A stretch of DNA of 64,000 nucleotides from Verrucomicrobia subdivision 3 bacterium UBA693 (GTDB lineage Bacteria > Verrucomicrobiota > Verrucomicrobiia > Limisphaerales > UBA8199), in contig DBMR01000059.1 of NCBI GenBank assembly GCA_002298785.1, positions 124,001 through 188,000 on the forward strand, given 5' to 3'. Below, piece after piece: positions 24,967 through 33,830 of this stretch (position 1 is the stretch's first letter; the number at the start of each line of letters is the position of its first letter). A model generated the notes under the pieces. It saw only the letters and a list, made by a program, of their open reading frames with translations. It searched no databases and was not told the origin of the DNA. The position numbers and the translations under genes were made by a program.

Positions 24967-27900
24967 ATGCTGAACCGCCTCATCCAATTTTCGTTGCGCT
25001 TCCGCGCGGTGGTGATTTCGCTGGCGTGCCTCATTTTGCTCTACGGTGGGTATGTGGCCTGGCACTCCAAGCTGGATGTGTTTCCGGATTTTGTACCTCC
25101 GCAGGTGACGGTCCAGACCGAGGCCCCCGGCCTGGCTCCAGAGCAAGTGGAGACGCTGGTGACCCGGCCCATCGAAACTTCAATCAACGGCCTCGGCCAT
25201 CTTGAATCACTTCGCTCGGAGTCGATTCAAGGGCTTTCGATTATCACGGTGATGTTCCAGGACGGCACTCCCATCCTGCCGGCGCGGCAGATGGTAGCGG
25301 AGAAATTGTCGGAATTGGCGGGTACGCTGCCCGCGGGGGTGAAGGCTCCCAGAATGTCGCCGCTGGTGTCAGCCACCATGGATCTCCTAAAGGTTGGATT
25401 GGTAAGCGAAAAGATGTCACCTCGCGATCTGCGAGCGTTTGCAGATTGGACGCTTAAACCACGATTGCTGGCAGTGTCGGGGGTGGCAAAATGCAGCGTA
25501 TTTGGCGGTGAGGTGCGGCAATGGCAGGTGCGGGTAAAGCCGGATTCGCTGGTGGCACGGGAGGTCACGCTTACCGAAGTGATCAACGCGGCGCGGGCCG
25601 CCAGCGGGGTGCGTGGCGCGGGATTCATCGAGGACACCAACCAGCGAGTCGTGCTGCGAGTTGAAGGCCAACTGGCGAGCGTGCGCGATCTGGGGGGCAT
25701 CGTCGTTTCGACCGGAACGAACGGTTCGCCCGTGCGCCTCCAGGATGTTGCCGAGGTCGTCGAGGGGCCGGAACCGAAGTTTGGCGACACACTCATCATG
25801 GGACGACTGGGCGTGTTGCTGACGATGTCGAGCCAATACGGGGCCAACACCAAAGAAGTCACGACCGGGTTGGAGGCGGCATTGGCGAACATGGCACCGT
25901 TGTTCGAGAAGGAAGGTATACACCTCTACCCGCGGCTCCATCGACCAGCCACCTTTATTGAGGCGTCCCTGGCGAATATTCGTCATTCGTTAATGTTGGG
26001 CGCGGCATTGGTGGCCGTCATGCTCTTCCTGTTCCTTGGCCACTTGCGGACCGCCATCATTTCTTTGACCGCCATACCGCTCTCTCTATTGACCGCTATC
26101 CTGGTCATGGATCGGTTGGGCATCTCGCTCAATACCATCACCCTGGGCGGATTGGCAATCGCCCTGGGGGAGGTGGTGGATGATGCCATCATTGACGTGG
26201 AGAACATCCTGCGCCGACTTCGGGAAAACCAAGGTGCCGGTGCGAACGCGGCCCCGATTTGGCGTGTGATACTTGAGGCATCGGTTGAAGTTCGCAGTGC
26301 GGTGGTTTACGCGACTTTCGTCGTGGTGCTCGTCTTCCTGCCGGTGCTGACACTGACGGGATTGCAGGGCAGTTTCTTCTCGCCCCTGGCGATGAGCTAC
26401 ATCCTGGCGATTCTGGCATCGTTGGTAGTAGCGCTGACGGTTACGCCCGCGCTTACCTGGCTACTCTTTAGCGGTGGCGTGGAAAGGGAATCCCAACCTC
26501 GATTACAAATATTTCTCCGCCAGGGTTACGAGCGCCTATTGCGGACGCTGACCGCTCATCCCTTGATCTTGTCAGGCACGGCGGCATTTCTTTGTCTCGC
26601 GGCCTTATCACGCCTGCCGTTTCTGGAAGGGAGTTTTCTTCCGGATTTTCGCGAAGGCCATTTTGTGTTGCAGGTGTCCGCCATTCCCGGGACTTCTCTG
26701 CCGGAAATGCTGCGGATAGGAGGACAAATCTCCCGGGACCTGTTGGCAAACCCTCACATCGCTACTGTTGAACAACAGGTCGGCCGCGCCGAGCAGGGGG
26801 AAGATCCGTGGGGGCCGCATCGCTCGGAATTTCACGTGGAATTAAAGAAAATGCCGGCGAAGGAGGAGGCGGGAGTCGCCGACGAGATTCGGGCGGTACT
26901 GAAGAATATCCCTGGGATTCAATTCGAGGTCTTGACTTTTCTGGGCGATCGCATTGGTGAAAGCTTATCCGGAGAGACCGCGCCGGTGGTGGTGGATGTA
27001 TTTGGAGAGGACCTGGATGAACTGGACGCGACGGCGCGCAAGGTGGCCCACGTTTTGCAGGGTGTCTCGGGGGCCGAGGAGGTGCAGGTGAAGGCGCCAC
27101 CGGGTTCGCCCCAGGTGACGATTCGGCTGCGGCAAGACCGTATGACGGACCTTGGCTTTCGCCCGGTCGAGGTGTTGGATGCCTTGCAGACTTCCTGGCA
27201 GGGCACGGTGGTCGGGCAAGTGTACCACGGAAACCAGGTAACGGATCTGACCGTGATCCTCGAGGAGCAGAGCCGAAGCGATATTGCGAGCCTGGAAAAG
27301 CTTCTTGTGCATGGGGTGTCCGGGGTGCGGGTTCCGTTGCGGGAGTTAGCGGCCATCGAACCTGGGAATGGCCGTTTCTCCATTTTGCACGACGGCGCCC
27401 GCCGACGGCAAACCGTTACCTGCCATCCCGTAGGACGTGAGGTGAGCGCGTTTGTGGCGGAGGCACGCGAAGTCATGGGTAAGAAGCTTGAACTTCCAAA
27501 AGGGATTTACTTCGAATTCTCCGGCGCGGCGGAAGCGGAGGCAGCCGCCTCGCGAGAACTCTTTATCCACGCTGGAATCGCCGCGGTAGGAATCCTGCTG
27601 CTGTTATACGTAGTGCTCGGCAGTGGTCGGAACCTGCTGTTGGTCCTCGTGAATCTGCCCTTCGCTCTTACCGGCGGAATTCTCGCGGTTTACCTGACCC
27701 GTTGGCTTACGGACTCCGGACTCACCATGGGCTCCCTGGTGGGCTTTGTCACTTTGTTTGGCATCACCACGCGAAACAGCATCATGCTGCTTTCGCACTA
27801 CGACCATCTGGTTCGACGGGAAGGCCAGTCCTGGGGAGTGGCCACGGCTATTCGCGGCGCCAGTGAACGGCTGGTCCCGATCCTATTGACCGCCCTGGTG

Positions 27901-28083
27901 ACGGGGTTGGGGCTGTTGCCGCTGGCCATCGGGAGCGGGGAAGCCGGCCGCGAAATCGAGGGTCCAATGGCGATCGTGATTCTCGGCGGATTGTTTACCG
28001 CCACCGCGCTTAACCTGCTCGTTTTACCGACCCTGGCTCTGCGTTTCGGCCGCTTTGGCACTCCGCCACTGGTTACCCCTTAG
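24967..28083 (+). CDS. RND efflux permease, heavy-metal (CzcA/CusA) subfamily
   Basis: An inner-membrane proton-driven pump of 1038 residues, the usual length. The first helix and porter start (SKLDVFPDFVPPQVTVQTEA) and the conserved helix-4 segment GEVVDDAIIDVENILRRLRE, with its Asp and Glu residues, place it closest to the heavy-metal efflux branch. The two sets of six helices with large periplasmic loops are present, and the C-terminal half has a second VGFVTLFGITTRNSIMLLSH segment. The substrate is uncertain because the methionine ligands of CusA cannot be assigned here without an alignment. It ends the efflux operon, 6 bp from glutamate dehydrogenase. Confidence 0.9.
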   Translation: MLNRLIQFSLRFRAVVISLACLILLYGGYVAWHSKLDVFPDFVPPQVTVQTEAPGLAPEQVETLVTRPIETSINGLGHLESLRSESIQGLSIITVMFQDGTPILPARQMVAEKLSELAGTLPAGVKAPRMSPLVSATMDLLKVGLVSEKMSPRDLRAFADWTLKPRLLAVSGVAKCSVFGGEVRQWQVRVKPDSLVAREVTLTEVINAARAASGVRGAGFIEDTNQRVVLRVEGQLASVRDLGGIVVSTGTNGSPVRLQDVAEVVEGPEPKFGDTLIMGRLGVLLTMSSQYGANTKEVTTGLEAALANMAPLFEKEGIHLYPRLHRPATFIEASLANIRHSLMLGAALVAVMLFLFLGHLRTAIISLTAIPLSLLTAILVMDRLGISLNTITLGGLAIALGEVVDDAIIDVENILRRLRENQGAGANAAPIWRVILEASVEVRSAVVYATFVVVLVFLPVLTLTGLQGSFFSPLAMSYILAILASLVVALTVTPALTWLLFSGGVERESQPRLQIFLRQGYERLLRTLTAHPLILSGTAAFLCLAALSRLPFLEGSFLPDFREGHFVLQVSAIPGTSLPEMLRIGGQISRDLLANPHIATVEQQVGRAEQGEDPWGPHRSEFHVELKKMPAKEEAGVADEIRAVLKNIPGIQFEVLTFLGDRIGESLSGETAPVVVDVFGEDLDELDATARKVAHVLQGVSGAEEVQVKAPPGSPQVTIRLRQDRMTDLGFRPVEVLDALQTSWQGTVVGQVYHGNQVTDLTVILEEQSRSDIASLEKLLVHGVSGVRVPLRELAAIEPGNGRFSILHDGARRRQTVTCHPVGREVSAFVAEAREVMGKKLELPKGIYFEFSGAAEAEAAASRELFIHAGIAAVGILLLLYVVLGSGRNLLLVLVNLPFALTGGILAVYLTRWLTDSGLTMGSLVGFVTLFGITTRNSIMLLSHYDHLVRREGQSWGVATAIRGASERLVPILLTALVTGLGLLPLAIGSGEAGREIEGPMAIVILGGLFTATALNLLVLPTLALRFGRFGTPPLVTP

Positions 28084-28089
28084 CTGTCC

Positions 28090-29346
28090 TCAGGGGAACA
28101 ACCCGCGAGTTCGCTTGGCCTCTTGCACGCGCTTGATCCCCAGGCTCAGTGCCGCTACGCGCATAGGGATCTTCTGCTTGCGACTGAGAGTAACAGTCTG
28201 GGTAAAAGCCGCTTCCAGTATCCGGAACAACTTGTCCACCACTTCGGTCTCCCCCCAGAAAAAGCTCTGGAGATCCTGCACCCACTCGAAATAGGAAACC
28301 ACCACCCCACCCGCATTGCACAAAACATCGGGTATGACGAAGATTTCAGGACGCTGAGCGATAATAGCATCCGCTTCAGGGGTGGTTGGGCCATTGGCAG
28401 CCTCCGCCAGGATGCGGCACTTGATCTTTCCGGCGTTCTCCGCGGTGATTTGTCGTTCCAGCGCCGCCGGTACCAGGATGTCGCAAGGCAGTTCCAGCAA
28501 TTGTTCGTTGGTCAGCGCATCCGCTCCGGGGAACCCGGCGACTGTCTTCCGGGCGGCGACGTGCTTCTCTAATTCCCATAAGTTGAGGCCTTCAGCATTG
28601 TAAACGCCGCCAAAGGCATCGGTCACCGCAATGATCTTCACGCCGTAGCGGGCCAGCGAAAGCGCGGTGATGGAACCAACATTGCCGAAACCTTGAATCG
28701 CTGCTGTGGCTTTGCTGATATCGAGCCCGATGGTATCCGTCGCGCGGTTCACGAGATAGCCGACGCCGCGCCCGGTGGCCTCGCGGCGTCCAAGTGAACC
28801 TCCGAGGCCCACGGGTTTGCCGGTTACGATGCTGGGGACTGTGTGCCCCATGTGCACCGAGTAGGTGTCCATCATCCAGGCCATTACCTGTTGGTTGGTG
28901 CCCAAATCCGGGGCCATTACATCCACCTGAGGCCCAATGAAAGGGATCATCTCTTGCGTATACCGGCGGGTCAGCCGTTCCAATTCCGTGAGGCTCAATT
29001 TTCCCGGGTCACAAGTAATGCCGCCTTTGGCTCCTCCGTAAGGCAAGCCACAGAGCGCGCATTTCCAACTCATCCACATGGCCAGCGCCGCAACTTCACC
29101 CAGACTCACCTGTGGATGAAAACGCAACCCACCTTTCGTCGGGCCCAAAGTGAGGTGATGCTGGACCCGGTAGCCAGTAAATACCTGGGTCGATCCGTCA
29201 TCCTTGTGGATTGGCAGAGCGACTACCATGGAGCGTTTAGGGTACTTGAGCCGGTCCCGGTCCTCCTGGGGAATCTCGAGGTGGTCAGCGACCTGGTCAA
29301 ACTGTTGGCAAGCCATCAGGAAAGTAGGATGGTCGTAAATATCCAT
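28090..29346 (-). CDS. Glu/Leu/Phe/Val dehydrogenase, probable glutamate dehydrogenase
   Basis: A 418-residue oxidative-deaminating dehydrogenase that links amino acids with 2-oxoacids and ammonia. The substrate-site lysines are visible: Lys71 in LGPTKGGLRF, Lys95 in SWKCALCG and Lys107 in LPYGGAKGG. The cofactor-binding motif IQGFGNVGS and the segment DLGTNQQVMAWM agree with glutamate dehydrogenase of the short (about 420-residue) type. Closely related leucine or phenylalanine dehydrogenases are less likely given the length and the Lys-containing motifs. A 15-bp inverted repeat at 29379-29393, upstream of the start, may be an operator. Confidence 0.9.
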   Translation of the reverse strand: MDIYDHPTFLMACQQFDQVADHLEIPQEDRDRLKYPKRSMVVALPIHKDDGSTQVFTGYRVQHHLTLGPTKGGLRFHPQVSLGEVAALAMWMSWKCALCGLPYGGAKGGITCDPGKLSLTELERLTRRYTQEMIPFIGPQVDVMAPDLGTNQQVMAWMMDTYSVHMGHTVPSIVTGKPVGLGGSLGRREATGRGVGYLVNRATDTIGLDISKATAAIQGFGNVGSITALSLARYGVKIIAVTDAFGGVYNAEGLNLWELEKHVAARKTVAGFPGADALTNEQLLELPCDILVPAALERQITAENAGKIKCRILAEAANGPTTPEADAIIAQRPEIFVIPDVLCNAGGVVVSYFEWVQDLQSFFWGETEVVDKLFRILEAAFTQTVTLSRKQKIPMRVAALSLGIKRVQEAKRTRGLFP

Positions 29347-29745
29347 AGGGTGAATATACGAGGGTGGCGAAGGTGTTAAAGCAAATTTTGCTTGATGCTT
29401 TGCGGCCGAGTTTCGAGGCTAGGATTTCGCTTGGGGTGTCGGAGGGACCTTGCCTTGCCGCTGGAGTGTAATTATTGCAGAACAAATAACTTGCAGCGAT
29501 TACAAATACTTCCATGCTTTATAGATGCAATTTTCATCGGGATGCGGTTTCATAGCGCTGTGGACCGGGAGAGTCAGCACAGAGCCGCGGAATATAAACC
29601 CAGGCCACATGTCGCGAAAAGCAGGGCGAGAAAGTCCGGTCGATCACGCAAGCGAGTGCGAATGCAGCAGTTGGGTCGGTATTAATAGGCTTGCTCAGTT
29701 ATTGGAACGGGCGTTAAATGCCGTTGAAACCTAAGTGAGGAACGT
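29347..29745. other. Intergenic region between the gdh and nfeD-like genes
   Basis: This 399-bp stretch separates two divergent genes. It contains an inverted repeat near the gdh side (see separate entry) and two TTGCAG direct repeats with a 16-bp period at 29475 and 29491. The last part ends in GTGAGGAAC just before the nfeD-like ATG, a possible ribosome binding site. Short open frames here lack any recognisable protein character, so I do not call a gene. No known riboswitch or small RNA could be identified by eye. Confidence 0.6.
29379..29393. promoter_or_regulatory. Palindromic operator-like inverted repeat
   Basis: The sequence AAGCAAATTTTGCTT has two perfect 7-base arms around a central T. 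It lies 33 bp upstream of the glutamate dehydrogenase start, in the range of a promoter. A dimeric regulator could bind here. No regulator gene is nearby, and the functional assignment is inferred from symmetry alone. Confidence 0.35.
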
Positions 29746-30321
29746 ATGGACTTCTTGATTTACTCGATTTGTTTCGGGGTAGGGCTGGTGTTCACCATCC
29801 TAAGTGCCATCGTTGGCCAGTTGTTTGGAGGACACGACGCCCACGCGGATGTCGGGACTGGGGGGCAGGCCGACGCGGGCTTCGAGCACACGGGCATGCC
29901 AGGCGTCGCACCGTTCAGCCCCACTACCATTGCCTGCTTCTTAACCGCAGCCGGTGGGTTTGGCATGATTTTCTCACGCATCGGAGCTACCAGTTCAGTG
30001 TATATCAGCGCGCCGCTCTCCATCGTGTCAGGACTGATCGTTGCCGCAGCCGTGTTTTTCCTCTTTGAAGCGCTCTTTCGCAAAACCCAGAGTTCAAGCG
30101 AATCACACGTCAGCACGTTGGTTGGCCAGTTGGCCAGCATCATTACCCCCATTCCCGAAAACGGGGTCGGCGAAATCGCCTATGTGCAAGCCGGCACGCG
30201 CTATTCGGCTCCCGCCCGCAGCGAACGCGGCATTCGCATCAATTGCGGCCAGGACGTTCGCATCGTGCGGATTGTCGGCTCCCAATTTTACGTCGTCCCT
30301 TGCGAACCAAACTCAAACTGA
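29746..30321 (+). CDS. NfeD-like membrane protein, flotillin partner
   Basis: A membrane protein of 191 residues. It opens with a helix (LIYSICFGVGLVFTILSAIV), continues with a His/Asp/Gly-rich loop, and has two further helices (about 60-110). The C-terminal 70 residues (LVGQLASIITPIPENGVGEI ... RIVRIVGSQFYVVPC) form a small OB-fold domain as in NfeD/YuaF proteins. Such proteins are commonly encoded next to flotillin, as here (15 bp upstream). A ribosome binding site-like GAGGAA precedes the ATG. Its role in membrane-domain organisation is inferred from family and neighbour. Confidence 0.78.
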   Translation: MDFLIYSICFGVGLVFTILSAIVGQLFGGHDAHADVGTGGQADAGFEHTGMPGVAPFSPTTIACFLTAAGGFGMIFSRIGATSSVYISAPLSIVSGLIVAAAVFFLFEALFRKTQSSSESHVSTLVGQLASIITPIPENGVGEIAYVQAGTRYSAPARSERGIRINCGQDVRIVRIVGSQFYVVPCEPNSN

Positions 30322-30336
30322 ACCTGGAAAAATCCT

Positions 30337-31851
30337 ATGAACCTCATGCTTGCCACGATTACCGAAATTGGAACTGTCGCGGTCGCCGTTTTCGGCATTG
30401 TCACTGTCGTCATTATCTTCATGGCGGTTTGGGCCAACCGATATACCAAAGTCGGCCCCAACCAGGTATTAATTGTCTCCGGTCGCAAACACCGGATCAT
30501 TGATCCGGACGGCACCGTTCAGGCACGCGGCTTCCGCGTGGTCAAAGGCGGTGGCACCTTTGTGATCCCGGTTATTGAAAAAGTGGACGTCCTTTCGCTC
30601 GAGTTGCTGACCATCGACGTTAACACTCCTGAGGTTTACACGAGCAAGGGGGTGCCGGTGCGAGTCGATGGCGTGGCCCAGATTAAGGTCAAGGGCGACG
30701 ACGTCTCCATTGCCACTGCTGCTGAACAATTTTTGAGCAAAGGTACCGAGGAGATCAAAAATATCGCAATGCAGACCTTGGAAGGTCACCTCCGGGCGAT
30801 TTTGGGTACGATGACAGTGGAAGATATTTACCAAAATCGGGATGCCTTCGCCGCCAAGGTGCAGGAGGTGGCGGCGGGTGACATGGCCAACATGGGCCTG
30901 GGCATCGTCAGCTTCACGATTCGGGATATTCGGGATAACCAGGGTTACCTGGAAGCGCTGGGCAAGCCGCGAATTGCGCAAGTGAAACGGGACGCGCAGA
31001 TCGCGCAGGCCGAAGCTGATCGTGACGCCATGATTCGTTCCGCGCAGGCGACCCAGGCCGGTCAGGAAGCCAAGTTTGTAGCCGATTCCAAAATCGCCGA
31101 GGCCCAACGGGATTACCAAATGAACGTGGCGGGTTATCAGGCGAGCGTTAATCAGCGGAAAGCCGAGGCGGATCTCGCTTACGACCTGCAAAAGTTCAAG
31201 ACGGGGCAGTTGGTTAAAGCCGAGGAAGTGCAGGTCAACATTGTCGAGAAGCAAAAGCAGATCGAGTTGCAGCAGCAGGAAATCTTGCGGCGCCAAAAAG
31301 AACTCGAGGCGGATGTGCAAAAGCCGGCCGATGCCGAGCGGTATCGGGTGGAAACGCTGGCCAACGCCCGCAGATTCCAACTCGAAGCCGAAGCTTCCGG
31401 CGCCGCTGCCGCTTCGAAAGCGACTGGCTTCGCGAACGCGGATGTTGCGAAAGCGACCGGTATCGCCGAGGCCGAAGCCCAGAAAGCCAAGGGATTGGCC
31501 CAGGCCACCATCATTGAGGCGCAGGGCAAAGCCACGGCGGAAGCCATGCGCGTCAAGGCCGAGTCCTTCAAGGAATATAACGAAGCGGCGGTGATTGAAA
31601 TGATCATCCGCGTGCTGCCAGATGTCGCCGGGAAGATCAGTGAACCGCTGTCGAAGACCGAGAAGATGGTGATCATCAACTCCGGAAGCGGTCCTGGAGG
31701 GGGTGCCAGCAAATTTACCGGAGACGTGGCTCAAATTGTATCCCAATTGCCCCCGGTGATAGAGAGTCTGACAGGTATCAAACTGGAAAAGATGCTCAGC
31801 AAAGTGCCGGGTATCAAACCCAGCGAGGAGAGCAGCGAGAAAAAGAGCTGA
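30337..31851 (+). CDS. Flotillin-family SPFH/PHB protein
   Basis: A 504-residue scaffold of membrane microdomains. A short N-terminal helix (about residues 12-32) anchors it. The SPFH domain follows (GTFVIPVIEKVDVLSLELLT, then VDGVAQIKVKGDD). A long Glu/Ala-rich coiled coil spans about residues 215-440 (repeats such as AEAQKAKGLAQATIIEAQGK). The C-terminus is acidic and lysine-rich. Layout and length match YuaG/FloT. It follows the NfeD-like gene by 15 bp and precedes a carbonic anhydrase gene by 27 bp, so the three probably share a transcript. Confidence 0.92.
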   Translation: MNLMLATITEIGTVAVAVFGIVTVVIIFMAVWANRYTKVGPNQVLIVSGRKHRIIDPDGTVQARGFRVVKGGGTFVIPVIEKVDVLSLELLTIDVNTPEVYTSKGVPVRVDGVAQIKVKGDDVSIATAAEQFLSKGTEEIKNIAMQTLEGHLRAILGTMTVEDIYQNRDAFAAKVQEVAAGDMANMGLGIVSFTIRDIRDNQGYLEALGKPRIAQVKRDAQIAQAEADRDAMIRSAQATQAGQEAKFVADSKIAEAQRDYQMNVAGYQASVNQRKAEADLAYDLQKFKTGQLVKAEEVQVNIVEKQKQIELQQQEILRRQKELEADVQKPADAERYRVETLANARRFQLEAEASGAAAASKATGFANADVAKATGIAEAEAQKAKGLAQATIIEAQGKATAEAMRVKAESFKEYNEAAVIEMIIRVLPDVAGKISEPLSKTEKMVIINSGSGPGGGASKFTGDVAQIVSQLPPVIESLTGIKLEKMLSKVPGIKPSEESSEKKS

Positions 31852-31878
31852 GTATCGCCGCTCGGAAAGGAGCCTACT

Positions 31879-32730
31879 ATGCGCCTTTTTGAAGCCATCA
31901 TTGCAGCGAATCACCGTGCGATTGCCGGCGACACCACCGCCGGCCTGAAGCCCTTCGAATTCGCGGCTAATCTGCCCATCGTCGCACTGTCATGCATTGA
32001 CGTCCGGTTGGGCCCATTGCTGCCGGAGGTGTTAGGGGTTCCGGAGAGCGATTTCATTTGGCTGCGTAACGCTGGCAACATCATCACTGGTCCCCTGAGC
32101 AGCACGATGCGCTCGATGGCGCTGGCGTGTGCCATCAAAGGTGGGAAAGAAATTGCGATCATCGGCCACACCGATTGTCAGGTGGGCAAGACCGGCGCCC
32201 TGGAACTGTTGGAACGGTTTCGCGCACTGGGTGTCGAGCGGCATCGACTGCCTGACAATCTGCCGGAGTTCTTTGGCACCTTCAGCAGCGACCGGCAAAA
32301 CGTCATTCATGCGGCGGACATCGCCCGCAATAGTCCTTTGATCAGCCCCAGAATTCCCGTGCATGGCCTGATGGTGGATATTGTCACCGGGAAGCTTGAA
32401 TGGCTCGTAAATGGGTACGAAACCGCGCCCTCCGTTGCCTCCAAGTGGAATGAAGTGATCCACTCAGCCGGCCAGACCGTGGATGCCCTCAAATCGCTCG
32501 CCGACTTTCAGATCGGTGAAATGAAGTTTCCTGAAACAAAGATCGGGGAGCACATCATGGGGGCAGGGGAATGGATGGCGGAGAAGCTGCATGCAGCTCA
32601 AATCCCGACCGCAGCCCAGCCGGCGGCGCCCCCAAAACCACCACATCCCGAACCGCCTCATCTGACCGCTGCTCCGAAAACGGGATTGCCCCCGCAATTG
32701 CGCGCCCGATTCAAGGTGCGCCTAAAGTAA
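31879..32730 (+). CDS. Beta-class carbonic anhydrase with Pro-rich tail
   Basis: This 283-residue protein carries the zinc-binding motif of beta carbonic anhydrases: Cys39 and the Asp41/Arg43 dyad in LSCIDVRLG, with His97 and Cys100 in IIGHTDCQVGK. It should interconvert carbon dioxide and bicarbonate. The usual third-position Ser of CxDSR is replaced by Val. The segment SPRIPVHGLMVDIVTGKLEW is typical of a prokaryotic branch of the family. The final 45 residues are Pro/Ala/His-rich and unlike the catalytic core. It follows flotillin by 27 bp with a good upstream ribosome binding site (AAAGGAGCC). Confidence 0.88.
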   Translation: MRLFEAIIAANHRAIAGDTTAGLKPFEFAANLPIVALSCIDVRLGPLLPEVLGVPESDFIWLRNAGNIITGPLSSTMRSMALACAIKGGKEIAIIGHTDCQVGKTGALELLERFRALGVERHRLPDNLPEFFGTFSSDRQNVIHAADIARNSPLISPRIPVHGLMVDIVTGKLEWLVNGYETAPSVASKWNEVIHSAGQTVDALKSLADFQIGEMKFPETKIGEHIMGAGEWMAEKLHAAQIPTAAQPAAPPKPPHPEPPHLTAAPKTGLPPQLRARFKVRLK

Positions 32731-32867
32731 ATCTGGTTTCCAACGATAACGGTGCCCAGCAAAGGGCGGTAGCCGGCCCTTCGCAATTCTCTTGTCTGAC
32801 CGCCTGACATCAATGCACGATATCTAGGCGTGGCGTTGCCAACATGCGGCAGCGAGCACCTCGTTTC

Positions 32868-33824
32868 ATGAAGTTAACAAAACCCAGACGACTAAATCCC
32901 GGGGATACTGTTGGGTTGCTCGCTCCGGCGAGCGCGCCGCCGGATCCAAAAGCCATTGATCATTCTGTAGCGACGCTCGAGGCGCTTGGCTTTAAAGTCC
33001 GACTTGCCAGAAATGTGCGCCGGCGCTTTGGCTTCCTGGCGGGATCAGACCAGGATCGGGCTTCGGACCTGATGCAGATGTTCCAGGACGATTCCGTGCA
33101 AGGGATTCTCTGCGTGCGAGGCGGTTATGGCTCCGGGCGGTTGCTGGGCATGTTGGATTACGGCGCCATCGCTGCGAACCCCAAGGTTTTCGTCGGCTAT
33201 AGTGACGTCACTTCCCTCCATTGCGCGTTTCTGGTCAAATGCGGCCTGGTTACTTTTCATGGCCCGATGCTGAATTCGGATCTGAACAAGGAAACGACAC
33301 CCGATTTTACCCTCCAAAGCTTTTTGCGCACGTTGCTACGCCCTTTTCCGCCGGGGAACATCGCGGAGGGTTATTCTGGCAAGACGGTGCGGGTGTACCG
33401 CAAAGGTCAGGTCTCGGGCCCGTTGCTCGGGGGCAATCTCACCATGCTCGGCACCATGGTGGGAACACCTTATCTCCCAAATTTCAAAGGAGCGATTTTG
33501 TTCTTCGAAGATCTGGATGAAGTGCCATACCGCTTTGACCGCATGCTCACGCACCTTCTCAACGCCGGGATCCTGTCCCAAGTTGCCGGAGTGGCGGTAG
33601 GGATTAATCGGAACTGTGAAGAGCCTAAGAATCGTAGTCGACGCGAATACCGGCAGACCCTGGAGGAGGTCTTGAAGGAACGACTTTTGCCTCTGGGGGT
33701 GCCAGTGGTGGCGGGCCTGCCTTTTGGGCACGTAGCCCACAATGCCACGTTGCCGATCTGCGTCAAAGCCACATTGGATGGCGAAAATGGGAACCTGGTG
33801 ATCAACGAAACGGCAGTGGTTTGA
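32868..33824 (+). CDS. LD-carboxypeptidase, S66 family
   Basis: A serine peptidase of 318 residues (from ATG 32868) of the LdcA/MccF family. It cuts the L,D bond of murein tetrapeptides during wall recycling, or in some members detoxifies peptide-nucleotide antibiotics. The nucleophile Ser lies in VGYSDVTSLH, the Glu in ILFFEDLDEVP and the His in LPFGHVAHNATLPI. The N-terminal GDTVGLLAPASAP is characteristic. An in-frame ATG at 32844 would add eight residues. Its stop is 6 bp from the stop of the converging MFS gene. A murein role is more likely than a resistance role, but the sequence does not settle it. Confidence 0.87.
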   Translation: MKLTKPRRLNPGDTVGLLAPASAPPDPKAIDHSVATLEALGFKVRLARNVRRRFGFLAGSDQDRASDLMQMFQDDSVQGILCVRGGYGSGRLLGMLDYGAIAANPKVFVGYSDVTSLHCAFLVKCGLVTFHGPMLNSDLNKETTPDFTLQSFLRTLLRPFPPGNIAEGYSGKTVRVYRKGQVSGPLLGGNLTMLGTMVGTPYLPNFKGAILFFEDLDEVPYRFDRMLTHLLNAGILSQVAGVAVGINRNCEEPKNRSRREYRQTLEEVLKERLLPLGVPVVAGLPFGHVAHNATLPICVKATLDGENGNLVINETAVV

Positions 33825-33830
33825 GCCGAC

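Noticed and set aside
29392..29685. A 97-codon plus-strand frame between gdh and the nfeD-like gene
   Set aside because: The translation is basic and low in hydrophobic residues, has no recognisable motif, and lies in a regulatory gap between divergent genes.
32762..32781. Hairpin after the carbonic anhydrase gene as a terminator
   Set aside because: The stem AAGGGC/GCCCTT is only 6 bp and no T-tract follows on the plus strand.
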